Notes: generated by a model not told the origin, from the sequence alone. 64,000 bases of DNA from Bacteroidota bacterium (GCA_015222165.1 JADFUS010000014.1:55922-119921), one strand, 5' to 3'; shown: positions 55,279 to 63,562, counted from the first letter of the stretch. Program-made: numbers and translations.

Positions 55279-58191
55279 TTAGTGAGCGTCAAGCCAGTTA
55301 AAGGCATTTCCCGTTTCAACAAGAAGAGGAATAGAAAGTTGTGCTGAATTTTCCATAGCTTCTTTAACTATATTCTTCACTTTTTCACAATCTTTTTTAG
55401 CTACTTCTATAATCAATTCATCATGTACTTGAAGTATTATTTTGCAGTCTAATTTTTCGCCTTTAAGTTTTTCGTATAGTCTTGCCATTGCTATTTTTAT
55501 AATATCCGCAGCACTTCCTTGGATAGGTGCATTTATAGCATTTCTTTCGGCATAACCTCTGACTATACTATTTCGAGAATTTATATCTTCTAAATAACGT
55601 TTACGATGATATATAGTTTCTGTATAACCTTTTTCTCTAGCCTTTTCTATACATTCCTGCATATATTGTGCAACTCTTGGATATGTTTTGAAATATCCGT
55701 CAATAAGTTTTTTTGCTTCACCATAACTTATGTCAAGACGTTGTGAAAGTCCATGTACTGAAATTCCATATATTATGCCAAAATTTGCTGTTTTTGCATT
55801 CCTACGTTGGTCACTAGTAACTTCAGAAAGTTCTATGTCATATATTTTTGAAGCTGTTTTGGTGTGTATGTCTTCTCCCGAGTTAAAAGCCTCTATCATA
55901 GTCATATCCTGACTTAGATGAGCCATGATACGTAATTCTACTTGGCTATAATCTGCTGCTAGAAGTTCGTGATCTTCGTCTGACGCAACGAAACATTTTC
56001 TTATTCTTTTGCCCTCTTTTGTTCGTATAGGTATATTTTGTAAATTTGGGTTGCTAGAGCTTAATCTTCCAGTTGTAGTAACTGTTTGATTGTAGCTTGT
56101 GTGTATGCGACCAGTTTTTTTATTTATAAGTTCTGGAAGAGAAAGAACATACGTTGAAAGAAGTTTTTTAAGTCCTCTATATTCCAAAATAACGCCTATA
56201 ACTTCGTGTTTATCAATTAAAGAAGTTAGATATTCTTCGTCAGTTTTATATTGTTTTGTTTTTGTTCTTTTAGGTTTGTCAGATATTTTCAGTTTCTCAA
56301 AAAGAGCTATACCTAGTTGTTTTGGAGAATTTACGTTTAGTCCTTCAATACCTGTCATCTCTATGATTGTAGCCTCAAGTACAGAAAGTTTTGCTTTTAG
56401 TATTTCGCTGTAAGCATAAAGTTCTTCAACATCTATTTTTACACCGTTCAACTCCATTTCACAAAGAACTTTAATTAAAGGTTCTTCAATTGTAAGATAT
56501 AATTCTTGAGTATTATATTTTTCGCTCTCTTTCCACAAAATTTCTTTAAGTTGGAAAGTAACATCTGCATCTTCACTTGCATATTCAACAACTCTATCTA
56601 AATCTATGTCAGCCATAGACAGTTGTTTTGACCCTTTGCCAATTAAACTACTTATAGGTACTGGAATATAATTTAGATATTTCTGAGAAAGAAAATCCAT
56701 GTTGTGTCTTTCATCACTATTTATAAGATAGTGTAAAATCATGGTGTCGTAAAGTAGTCCTTCAATTTCTACACCTCTTCTGTTGAGCATCATGATATCA
56801 AATTTCATGTTTTGCCCAATTTTAGCAATATCCTTATTTCTAAATAGAGGTTTTAATTTTTCTAACATCTTATCACTTTCTTCTTTTTCAAGAAGTGGAA
56901 GGTAATATGCTATACCTTTCTCTTTGCATAAAGATATTCCAACAAGCTCATCTTCAACAGCATTAACTCCAGTTGTTTCTGTGTCAAAACAAAATTCCTT
57001 ACATTTAGAAAATCCTTCAATAAGCATATCTATATTGCTATTGTCAATAAGTGTGTAAGTATGTTTATAACTGTTTATATCTTCTTGTTTTAGCTCTTCT
57101 ATTGAGTCAAAAAGAGTAGTTGATGCTTCAAAAGTAGATTCTCCGTTAATGCCCTTCCCTTGGGGCATATCGAACAATGAAGGTTGACCAGAAAACAGTG
57201 TTGGTTGAGAGTTATCAACAGAGTTATTAACATTGTTGACATTATGTTGATAACTATTATTAATATTAGTATCTTTTCGTTTGCTATATATTTCACGTTG
57301 AGGCATTTCATTGCCAAAATCGCAACCTTTTAGTAAATCTGTTTTTAGTGTTGTGAAATTAAGTTCTTTATACAATCTGCACAACTCTTCAACATTTGGT
57401 TCGCTAATTTGCATATCTTCAAAATTTGACTCAATAGGAACATCAAGACAAATAGTAACTAATTCTCGGGATAAAATAAGTTGTTCTTTATTACACATAA
57501 AGTTTTCTTTCATTTTACCTTTTAGATTTTCACAATCTTCAAGAATGTTATCTATATTTCCATATTTTTGAAGCAACTTTATAGCTGTTTTTTCTCCTAC
57601 ACCAGGAATCCCAGGAACATTATCTGCGACATCTCCCCATAAAGCAAGTAAATCTATGATTTGAGATGGTGACTCTATCTTATATTTATCTTTAAGCTCG
57701 TCAACGCCCATAATTTCTACGCCACTACCGCTTTTTCCAGGTTTATACATATATATGTTTTCCTCGATAAGCTGACCGTAATCTTTATCGGGAGTTACCA
57801 TATACACAACATATCCTTTTTTTGAAGCTTTTTTTGCCATTGTACCTATCACGTCGTCGGCCTCATAACCTGCGACTTCGAGAATAGGAATATTCATAGC
57901 GTTTAATATCTCTTTTATATAAGGGATAGATAGTTTTATATCCTCAGGAGTTGCTGAGCGATTAGCTTTATATTTAGGGAAAATTTCATGTCTGAAATTA
58001 CCACCAGAAGGGTCGAAAGCTACAGCGATATTATGGGGACATTCGTTTTTTATAATATCATTTATAAAACGTGTGAAACCATATATGGCAGAGGTGTTTA
58101 GTCCACTGTTGTTACGCATTGGACGTCCTATGAGTGCGTAATAAAATTTAAATATTAACGCAAAGGCATCTATAAGAAATAGTTTTTCCAT
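55279..58191 (-). CDS. polA: DNA polymerase I
   Basis: 970 residues with three domains: 5'-3' exonuclease (residues 1-290; LIDAFALIFKFYYA, EVAGYEADDVIGTMA), 3'-5' proofreading exonuclease (about 390-570; EFCFDTETTGVN with its Asp-Glu pair intact and YASEDADVTFQL) and the family-A polymerase (about 620-970; LAADYSQVELRIMAHLS, RRNAKTANFGIIYGIS, ILQVHDELIIEV). Proofreading residues look functional. A linker rich in Asn around residues 295-350 separates the first two domains. The end GNAFNWLDAH is the normal C terminus. It lies 2 bp after queD. Confidence 0.96.
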   Translation of the reverse strand: MEKLFLIDAFALIFKFYYALIGRPMRNNSGLNTSAIYGFTRFINDIIKNECPHNIAVAFDPSGGNFRHEIFPKYKANRSATPEDIKLSIPYIKEILNAMNIPILEVAGYEADDVIGTMAKKASKKGYVVYMVTPDKDYGQLIEENIYMYKPGKSGSGVEIMGVDELKDKYKIESPSQIIDLLALWGDVADNVPGIPGVGEKTAIKLLQKYGNIDNILEDCENLKGKMKENFMCNKEQLILSRELVTICLDVPIESNFEDMQISEPNVEELCRLYKELNFTTLKTDLLKGCDFGNEMPQREIYSKRKDTNINNSYQHNVNNVNNSVDNSQPTLFSGQPSLFDMPQGKGINGESTFEASTTLFDSIEELKQEDINSYKHTYTLIDNSNIDMLIEGFSKCKEFCFDTETTGVNAVEDELVGISLCKEKGIAYYLPLLEKEESDKMLEKLKPLFRNKDIAKIGQNMKFDIMMLNRRGVEIEGLLYDTMILHYLINSDERHNMDFLSQKYLNYIPVPISSLIGKGSKQLSMADIDLDRVVEYASEDADVTFQLKEILWKESEKYNTQELYLTIEEPLIKVLCEMELNGVKIDVEELYAYSEILKAKLSVLEATIIEMTGIEGLNVNSPKQLGIALFEKLKISDKPKRTKTKQYKTDEEYLTSLIDKHEVIGVILEYRGLKKLLSTYVLSLPELINKKTGRIHTSYNQTVTTTGRLSSSNPNLQNIPIRTKEGKRIRKCFVASDEDHELLAADYSQVELRIMAHLSQDMTMIEAFNSGEDIHTKTASKIYDIELSEVTSDQRRNAKTANFGIIYGISVHGLSQRLDISYGEAKKLIDGYFKTYPRVAQYMQECIEKAREKGYTETIYHRKRYLEDINSRNSIVRGYAERNAINAPIQGSAADIIKIAMARLYEKLKGEKLDCKIILQVHDELIIEVAKKDCEKVKNIVKEAMENSAQLSIPLLVETGNAFNWLDAH

Positions 58192-58193
58192 TA

Positions 58194-58646
58194 TTAAATA
58201 TTATCTGAAGCAAACCACTCTGCAAAAGAGTTTTCTGTTTCGTGTAGCTTTATATGATGAAGGAAAGTTCCTTCGGGAAGATTTAATGAAATTTCTTTAG
58301 CTATTCGTGAAATCATATTCTCACAAGTTGGCTGATAGTCAGTTAAAATAACCTTTTCAAATTCTTCTGTTATATCATTTAAAAGAGACTCTCTTTTTTG
58401 GCTTTTTCGGCAAACAAAAGAGTGGTCATATTTTTCTATTACCGTAGTATTAACTATTTTTTTTAGGACACTAAAATCCATCACCATACCACATTTTGGG
58501 TTGTTGATATCTTCATTAGGTGAACCTATAACTGTTACAAACATATGGTATGAATGTCCATGAATATGTTTGCACGCACCGTCATATCCTTCTAAGGCGT
58601 GTGCCATCTCAAAAGAGAATTTTTTTGTAAGTCTTACTTTGGTCAT
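58194..58646 (-). CDS. queD: 6-carboxy-5,6,7,8-tetrahydropterin synthase (QueD)
   Basis: 150 residues of the 6-pyruvoyl-tetrahydropterin synthase fold. Zinc ligands are His in FSFEMAHAL and CKHIHGHSYH, the Cys of CKHIHGH is the catalytic one, YDHSFVC follows, and the C-terminal HETENSFAEW is intact. It acts in queuosine/7-deazaguanine synthesis after GTP cyclohydrolase. Downstream polA begins 2 bp after its stop. No preQ1 riboswitch is evident upstream. Confidence 0.92.
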   Translation of the reverse strand: MTKVRLTKKFSFEMAHALEGYDGACKHIHGHSYHMFVTVIGSPNEDINNPKCGMVMDFSVLKKIVNTTVIEKYDHSFVCRKSQKRESLLNDITEEFEKVILTDYQPTCENMISRIAKEISLNLPEGTFLHHIKLHETENSFAEWFASDNI

Positions 58647-58838
58647 ATCTTTTATTTTTTTGCTTCACAAAATATTTGTGTTTTCCTAAAACAGGAACTT
58701 CCCACAAAAATAATCAATTTATTCGAATCCGAAAAGGGGTTGTAATTTTTCTTATAACGCTTTTTACATTTATAGCTTCTCTAGGGACTACTTTTACCTC
58801 ATCAAAAAGCAATAATCACTAAACATAAATATAAAAAA

Positions 58839-59534
58839 ATGAAACGATTGAAAAATGAAAACAAAGAGGTAGAGGAAGTTGTCTCACAAGTTGAACCTCC
58901 AAAAAGTACTCTTGAAAAACTTCTTATGGAATTCAATTTAACCGATAAGTGTAAGGCAGAAAATGAAGAAGATACTTTTGCTTTATTTGTTAATAATATC
59001 AAAGAAGTGATAAATGAACGTCAGGAGCTTGATGATTTGTCGCAGAAAATTGGTGGAGATAAAAGAATAAAGAAATTTCTAGAGTATTTGATTTCTGGAG
59101 TTCCTGCAAAAGAGGCTATAGATAAATCTGAAATTCAAGAAATTGTTTCTGCTGTAAATGAAGAAAATAATGTTGAAGATGAGGGTTTTGATGCAGATTA
59201 TTCTCAGGAAATAGCCGATTTCTATGAGTCAAAATGTAAAGATGAAAAATTGCTTGAAGAATTTATAGCTTTCTCAGGAAATCTTATTACAAAAATATAT
59301 TCTGAACCAATTTCAGCTAGTGTTCTGGAAGTGTTTTTCTTGGCTTTTAAACATGATGAAGATGTTAAAAAGGCATTTGAAAAAGGAGCTGTAAATGGTA
59401 GAAATAAAAAAATTGAAGCTCTCCGTTTTGAACGTGAAAATGTTGATGGCATAGGTACAGTAAAAGCAGGAGCAGTATCTCCTCATTCTCAAAGTAAATT
59501 AGGCTATATAGAACGCCTTATGAAAAACAAATAA
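58839..59534 (+). CDS. Phage-type scaffolding-like protein
   Basis: 231 residues, very acidic and helical, without membrane segments. The end, FKHDEDVKKAFEKGAVNGRNKKIEALRFERENVDGIGTVKAG, has the 'aYxkGrNxkIe' pattern seen in scaffold proteins encoded just before the major capsid gene in Bacteroidetes phages. It lies 30 bp before a capsid-like gene. I infer a scaffold or capsid-assembly role; no enzymatic motif is visible. The 190 bp upstream show only a hydrophobic 48-codon frame without an ATG. Confidence 0.55.
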   Translation: MKRLKNENKEVEEVVSQVEPPKSTLEKLLMEFNLTDKCKAENEEDTFALFVNNIKEVINERQELDDLSQKIGGDKRIKKFLEYLISGVPAKEAIDKSEIQEIVSAVNEENNVEDEGFDADYSQEIADFYESKCKDEKLLEEFIAFSGNLITKIYSEPISASVLEVFFLAFKHDEDVKKAFEKGAVNGRNKKIEALRFERENVDGIGTVKAGAVSPHSQSKLGYIERLMKNK

Positions 59535-59564
59535 TCACTTTTTAAAATAATAAAATATAAAATT

Positions 59565-60950
59565 ATGAACAAAAAACAAAAATTAATTATCGTCATTATT
59601 GTGCTTGCCTTTTTGGCATTATTGTGTGTGTTATTTGGTGTGTCTATAGAATCTGCCATGGCATTTTCTGCAATAGTAGGTGTGCCAGCAACAACAGTTA
59701 ATGCAGATGAAAATTCTTCAATAAACCGTGAAGATATTTCTGAAAGTGTCATTCAGATGATGCCTTCAAGAACACCTTTAGATACGATTCTTAGAAATGT
59801 TAAGAAAAGTGTTTCTGCGAAATCTCAAAAAGTAGGATATTATGAGGCTTCATATAAACCTATTGAGGATAAAATAAATCTTTCTGCCACAGGAATCGGA
59901 AGTTCAATATCTTCTCCAACTTTAAGTAATACTGTAGCTAGTTCTAATCAATTGACTTCTATTTATGTGAAAATTTCTAATCCTGATATGTGGCGTAAAA
60001 ATGACACATTATTGATGCAGAATTTGAATCTTAGTGGAAAAAGAGGATCATCTCGCTTTGGAGATTCAGGATCTTTTGAAGAAGATGTTATGTTTTATGT
60101 TTTTGCAAAAGAGGATTGTTCTTTAGGGCTTAAACCTATTGGCGGAATGTTAGGAAAATTAGGTACTGATTTTGAAGATAAATATATTGTTCCATCGTTT
60201 CTAAAAACTACAAAAATTGTAAGATTGGGTCAGGCAAAAAGTGAGCTTTCTATCACTACAGAACCGTTTGCTATATATCCTACTTTAAGTCATCAATATT
60301 GCCAGAATTTTATGGCTCAAATAGAAGAATCAACCTTCCAACGCCTAACTCAAAAAGAGGCTAATTGGGGATTCTCAAATTTTGAAGCTGTTAATATTCT
60401 TTCTATGAAAATGGAAATGGAGCTTTCTATGTTATTTGGTCAGCAAGGAGAAATAACTCAAGGTAATGACAGAACATATTTCACTCGTGGTATTACGAGA
60501 GACATAGATACAATTCTTGAATATGGTAAAGGTAGTGATGATAGATCAATTACAAAAGACCAATATTCAACTTGGATAAAAAAGGTATTTGATGGAAACA
60601 ATGGTTCAACAACACGAGTTCTATTTGCAGGCTCAGGACTTATAAAATCGTTAAGTCTTGTAGACGAGTTCCAAAAAAATATGCTTGCCGTTGAAAAAGA
60701 TGCTACACTTGGTATTGATGTACGAAAGATACACACATATTTCGGTACTTTAAATATTGTTTTTGCTCCACTATTTAAAAATGCAGGTTGGGAAGATTGT
60801 GGTCTTATTCTAGACATAGAACACCTTACAAAACACGAATTTGTTCCTATGAGTGTTACAGATTTAGACCTTAAAAGTTCGGGTCAGAAAAATGCTGATG
60901 CTCGTGTAATTCAGGAAGTTAGCTGTTTGACTTTACGTTATCCAGATTGA
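59565..60950 (+). CDS. Major-capsid-like protein (SU10/DUF5309 type) with N-terminal membrane segment
   Basis: 461 residues. From about residue 55 the protein resembles HK97-fold capsid proteins of the SU10/DUF5309 type: ISESVIQMMPSRTPLDTILRNVKK at the front and RVLFAGSGLIKSL, LGIDVRKIHTYFGTLNIVFAPLFKNAGWEDCGLILDIEHL and VIQEVSCLTLRYPD towards the end. Unlike phage capsid proteins it starts with a strong hydrophobic helix (KLIIVIIVLAFLALLCVLFGV) and a short Ala-rich stretch ending near VNADEN, which could be a signal peptide or membrane anchor. A terminator follows, as is common after abundant capsid genes. Confidence 0.62.
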   Translation: MNKKQKLIIVIIVLAFLALLCVLFGVSIESAMAFSAIVGVPATTVNADENSSINREDISESVIQMMPSRTPLDTILRNVKKSVSAKSQKVGYYEASYKPIEDKINLSATGIGSSISSPTLSNTVASSNQLTSIYVKISNPDMWRKNDTLLMQNLNLSGKRGSSRFGDSGSFEEDVMFYVFAKEDCSLGLKPIGGMLGKLGTDFEDKYIVPSFLKTTKIVRLGQAKSELSITTEPFAIYPTLSHQYCQNFMAQIEESTFQRLTQKEANWGFSNFEAVNILSMKMEMELSMLFGQQGEITQGNDRTYFTRGITRDIDTILEYGKGSDDRSITKDQYSTWIKKVFDGNNGSTTRVLFAGSGLIKSLSLVDEFQKNMLAVEKDATLGIDVRKIHTYFGTLNIVFAPLFKNAGWEDCGLILDIEHLTKHEFVPMSVTDLDLKSSGQKNADARVIQEVSCLTLRYPD

Positions 60951-60994
60951 CATGCTATTATTCGTCCTAAAAAATAATATTATAATTAATTTTG

Positions 60995-61026
60995 AGCTAT
61001 CGGTATATTTCTCCGATAGCTTTTTT
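60995..61026 (+). terminator. Terminator after the capsid-like gene
   Basis: Stem AGCTATCGG with CCGATAGCT, a 9-base loop and six T. It separates the capsid gene from four following small genes, which would be expressed by read-through at a lower level. Confidence 0.85.
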
Positions 61027-61038
61027 AAATAAGTGATT

Positions 61039-61428
61039 ATGTTAAAAACATATGTATTAATAAGCAATAGCAATCTTACCACATCAATTTTTGATGGTGA
61101 TATTGAATATACTGTTGAGTTTAAAGGAGGGAGTTTATCTCCAAAATTCATAGCTGGACAATTTCTTACTCAAAATACGAAGTTGCAGACGGCAATAGAA
61201 AAAGATAGCTGTTATGGGACAATTTTTATCGCTAAGAAAATAGTAGAAGAGAAAAAAGAAACTAATGTAGAGGATTTAAAACATGAAGATAAAATTCTAA
61301 ATAAACAGTTGGCTTTAGAATGGATAGAGCAAAAATTCGGTGAAAGGTTGCCTATAAAAATCTCTATTCAATCAATAAAAAATTATGCCTTAGAAAAAGG
61401 AGTTGTTTTTGATAATTTAAATAAATAA
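61039..61428 (+). CDS. Small protein of the phage-like cluster, unknown function
   Basis: About 129 residues. N-terminal half beta-rich (YVLISNSNLTTSIFDGDIEYTVEFKGGSLSPKFIAG), C-terminal half charged and helical (EEKKETNVEDLKHEDKILNKQLALEWIEQKFGERLP). I do not recognise it. Its place between capsid and connector-like genes fits a head-decoration or completion protein, an inference from order only. ATG 61039 is chosen; a GTG lies two codons upstream. It ends 1 bp before the next gene. Confidence 0.55.
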   Translation: MLKTYVLISNSNLTTSIFDGDIEYTVEFKGGSLSPKFIAGQFLTQNTKLQTAIEKDSCYGTIFIAKKIVEEKKETNVEDLKHEDKILNKQLALEWIEQKFGERLPIKISIQSIKNYALEKGVVFDNLNK

Positions 61429-61429
61429 G

Positions 61430-62029
61430 ATGGAAAAAAGTAAAATTATAGAAAAAGTTCTTAGGTGTCTTGATGAGGTTGGCGTGACAAGTACTTTATC
61501 TCCAACAATAGATTATCCCATGGAGCAATTTTTAGATGAATCGGGTAGGCAGGTTCTCCATTCGGCGCCTATTTTTGCTGTAGGTAATTTCAATGATTTT
61601 TCTAAAACAGCAATTGTTAATAGTAATGATGGAACAGGAAAGGTTCTTCTTCCGAAAGATTTTATAAAGTTAGTGGCTTTTCGAATGAAAGGGTGGAAAC
61701 GTGATGCTACTAGGCTATACGATATTTATGATTCTATATACTATCGTCAGTCTAATAAATATCTTCGAGGAAATTCTTTAAATCCAGTTGTTATTAGAGA
61801 CAATAATTTTTTACGATATTATTCTCTGCCGTTAAATTCAATTCATACCATAGAACGTGCTGAGGCTGTAGTCAATATTCCTATAGGTTCTGAATATCCA
61901 GAAATCCTTACCGATTCTTTGGCGTGGCTTACGGCTTCAAAAATATTAGATGTTCTTTCGGAAAATAGTCAAGCGGAAATGGCACGAGGAGAATATACTC
62001 AAACTATGAATATTTTAAAAGTTAGCTGA
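61430..62029 (+). CDS. Head-tail connector/adaptor-like protein
   Basis: 199 residues. The layout of an N-terminal helix pair (IIEKVLRCLDEVGVTSTLSPT, QFLDESGRQVL), a central 'LP.DF..L' segment (VLLPKDFIKLVAFRMKGWKRDATRL) and a C-terminal helix (ILTDSLAWLTASKILDVLSENSQAEMARGEYTQT) resembles phage head-tail adaptor proteins such as the DUF6682-type family. No motif is diagnostic, so this is tentative. Its stop overlaps the start of the next gene (TGATG), a sign of one operon. Confidence 0.5.
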   Translation: MEKSKIIEKVLRCLDEVGVTSTLSPTIDYPMEQFLDESGRQVLHSAPIFAVGNFNDFSKTAIVNSNDGTGKVLLPKDFIKLVAFRMKGWKRDATRLYDIYDSIYYRQSNKYLRGNSLNPVVIRDNNFLRYYSLPLNSIHTIERAEAVVNIPIGSEYPEILTDSLAWLTASKILDVLSENSQAEMARGEYTQTMNILKVS

Positions 62030-62433
62030 TGAAAATAAATGATTATAATATAGAATTTGAAAACGAAAAAATGTTTCGTAACGCTATAAATATTACTCGT
62101 CTTTCTTTGAAATTACAGCCTATAACAATAAATGATAGGGATTGGTTTGATAATGCGTTTGTAAACTCTATAGAGGAGATTTTAGAGGTTATGAAGCCTG
62201 TTTTTATGTCGCTAGAGCACAAAGATACAAAGGTTGTTTTTAATCTCTCTCTTGGTGAAAATATTTTGCCCTCTCGTATTGGTGAAGCCATGGAAAGAAC
62301 ATTATTGTTTTTTGTATTTAAGCGTTGGCGAAAGACTCAGGGAGTAGAAATAAATTGTGAAGAAGTTTCGTCGTCCTTAAAACATATAGTTTTAGGGGTA
62401 GGGGCTAATTTTAAACGTAAAAATGTGAAGTAG
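62029..62433 (+). CDS. Phage-like cluster protein, unknown (paralogue of next gene)
   Basis: 134 residues without signal or membrane segment. The middle, FVNSIEEILEVMKPVF, and the C-terminal part, VVFNLSLGENILPSRIGEAMERTLLFFVFKRWRKTQ, align by eye with the following gene product (EVMQDIVPLF; INVENRIISELPIDLERLGTKIFSYVETYLLFEWQKL). The pair may be tandem paralogues, perhaps head-completion proteins. Function unknown. It shares an ATGA overlap with the upstream gene. Confidence 0.5.
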   Translation: MKINDYNIEFENEKMFRNAINITRLSLKLQPITINDRDWFDNAFVNSIEEILEVMKPVFMSLEHKDTKVVFNLSLGENILPSRIGEAMERTLLFFVFKRWRKTQGVEINCEEVSSSLKHIVLGVGANFKRKNVK

Positions 62434-62435
62434 TT

Positions 62436-62933
62436 ATGGTAAATTTAATTGAAAACGGTAAAAATGCCAAATATTCATGGAAGCTAAAAGAGTTATACGA
62501 TAAATTATTGCTTGAGAGTTCATATGCTTTAAAATTTTCTGAGGACGAAGAAATTTATGTATTAAGCGAAGAAGAGAGCGATTTTATAGTAGATAGATTA
62601 AAGGAGGTCATGCAAGATATAGTTCCATTATTTGGTGACGCTATTATTCCTGATGATTATTTTGATAATTCTTTTATATTAAATGATGGTTTTGGTTTTA
62701 CCATTAACGTAGAAAATAGGATAATTTCGGAGTTGCCAATAGATTTAGAGCGATTAGGGACGAAGATTTTTAGCTATGTAGAGACTTATTTATTGTTTGA
62801 ATGGCAAAAATTAAAAAATATTGAGTTAAAAAGTGAAAATTTACGATTCGAGAGCGTAGATGAGTTGGCTGATTTTATCAACAAAAAGCTCTCTTTTAAG
62901 GTTGAGCAGAGTTTTTCGGTAAAAAAAGTTTAA
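62436..62933 (+). CDS. Phage-like cluster protein, unknown (paralogue of previous gene)
   Basis: 165 residues, acidic, no membrane segment. Similar by eye to the previous product over its central 90 residues (see that entry), with extra residues at both ends. It is the last gene of the cluster; a tRNA-Asp promoter begins 70 bp later. Nothing points to a specific function. Confidence 0.5.
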   Translation: MVNLIENGKNAKYSWKLKELYDKLLLESSYALKFSEDEEIYVLSEEESDFIVDRLKEVMQDIVPLFGDAIIPDDYFDNSFILNDGFGFTINVENRIISELPIDLERLGTKIFSYVETYLLFEWQKLKNIELKSENLRFESVDELADFINKKLSFKVEQSFSVKKV

Positions 62934-63003
62934 TCGTAAATATTTGACGTTCAAAGGATTTAAAAAAAAGTTTAATTTTAATGAAAAAAAAGGCTCTCAA
63001 AAG

Positions 63004-63034
63004 TTTGGAGAGTAAAAAAAATCCCTTATATTTG
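63004..63034 (+). promoter_or_regulatory. tRNA-Asp promoter (TTTG-N19-TATATTTG)
   Basis: A -33 TTTG at 63004-63007 and a -7 TATATTTG at 63027-63034 with a 19 bp spacer, 38 bp before tRNA-Asp. The -33 context TTTGGAG is shared with the tRNA-Pro promoter. Confidence 0.85.
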
Positions 63035-63072
63035 CATCGTGATTAAGAGAAACACTTACTTAATAACACGAA

Positions 63073-63146
63073 GGTTTGGTAGTTCAGTTGGTTAGAATAC
63101 ATGCCTGTCACGCATGGGGTCGCGAGTTCGAGTCTCGTCCAGACCG
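63073..63146 (+). tRNA. tRNA-Asp (anticodon GTC)
   Basis: Cloverleaf: acceptor GGTTTGG/CCAGACC (one T-G pair), D arm GTTC/GAAT with a weak pair, anticodon stem CATGC/GCATG with loop CTGTCAC (anticodon GTC), T arm GCGAG-TTCGAGT-CTCGT, discriminator G. CCA not encoded. Confidence 0.95.
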
Positions 63147-63154
63147 CAAACAAG

Positions 63155-63190
63155 TCCTGAAAATCGAAAGATTTTCGGGATTTTTCGTTT
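63155..63190 (+). terminator. Terminator after tRNA-Asp
   Basis: Stem TCCTGAAAATC with GATTTTCGGGA around a GAAA tetraloop, then a T-rich tail. Confidence 0.85.
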
Positions 63191-63524
63191 TTGTCAATAT
63201 CTGTGTTGCAAAATCCTTATTTTAATTATATCTGTTCAAGAAGTGATCCCCTTTTTGTATAAAATCATTTGCAGTCTTTTTATACGAGTATTTATTGTTT
63301 GTATAATAGTATTATCATTAGTAGCCATAATAGGTAGTTAAGTGTTCATATGTTGCTACTATAAATATATTAATTATCATTTAAAATGCTATAATTCGTG
63401 AGTTTATTATCTTTTAATTTAACATGCTTTAAAGAAAATCATTTATTTTTAATATTAAAGGTGTTGATAATTGTAATTATTTTAAAAATTATTTATTGAT
63501 TAGTATCAAATTAAGAAAAAGTCA
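63191..63524. other. Gap without a recognised gene
   Basis: A 330 bp AT-rich gap between the tRNA-Asp terminator and the promoter of the last gene. No convincing reading frame, RNA gene or repeat was seen. Confidence 0.6.
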
Positions 63525-63532
63525 TATCTTTG
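63525..63532 (+). promoter_or_regulatory. -7 promoter box (TATCTTTG) of the last lipoprotein gene
   Basis: A perfect TAnnTTTG element 30 bp before the start codon at 63563. A -33 TTTG at proper distance was not found. Confidence 0.55.
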
Positions 63533-63562
63533 TGTAAAATATAGTAATAAATTTTTATATAA

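Noticed and set aside
58676..58822. 48-codon hydrophobic frame upstream of the phage-like cluster, starting with TTG
   Set aside because: No ATG, no evident ribosome-binding site and too short to judge; kept only as a remark in the cluster entries.
58647..58838. preQ1 riboswitch upstream of queD
   Set aside because: No C-rich loop and pseudoknot pattern near the queD start on the minus strand; only a short imperfect palindrome.
58647..63146. tRNA-Asp as insertion site of the phage-like cluster
   Set aside because: The cluster lies 5' of the tRNA, whereas elements usually insert at the tRNA 3' end, and no repeated tRNA end was seen at the other side.
63114..63341. 75-codon frame starting inside tRNA-Asp
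   Set aside because: It overlaps the tRNA and its terminator and its composition is not protein-like.
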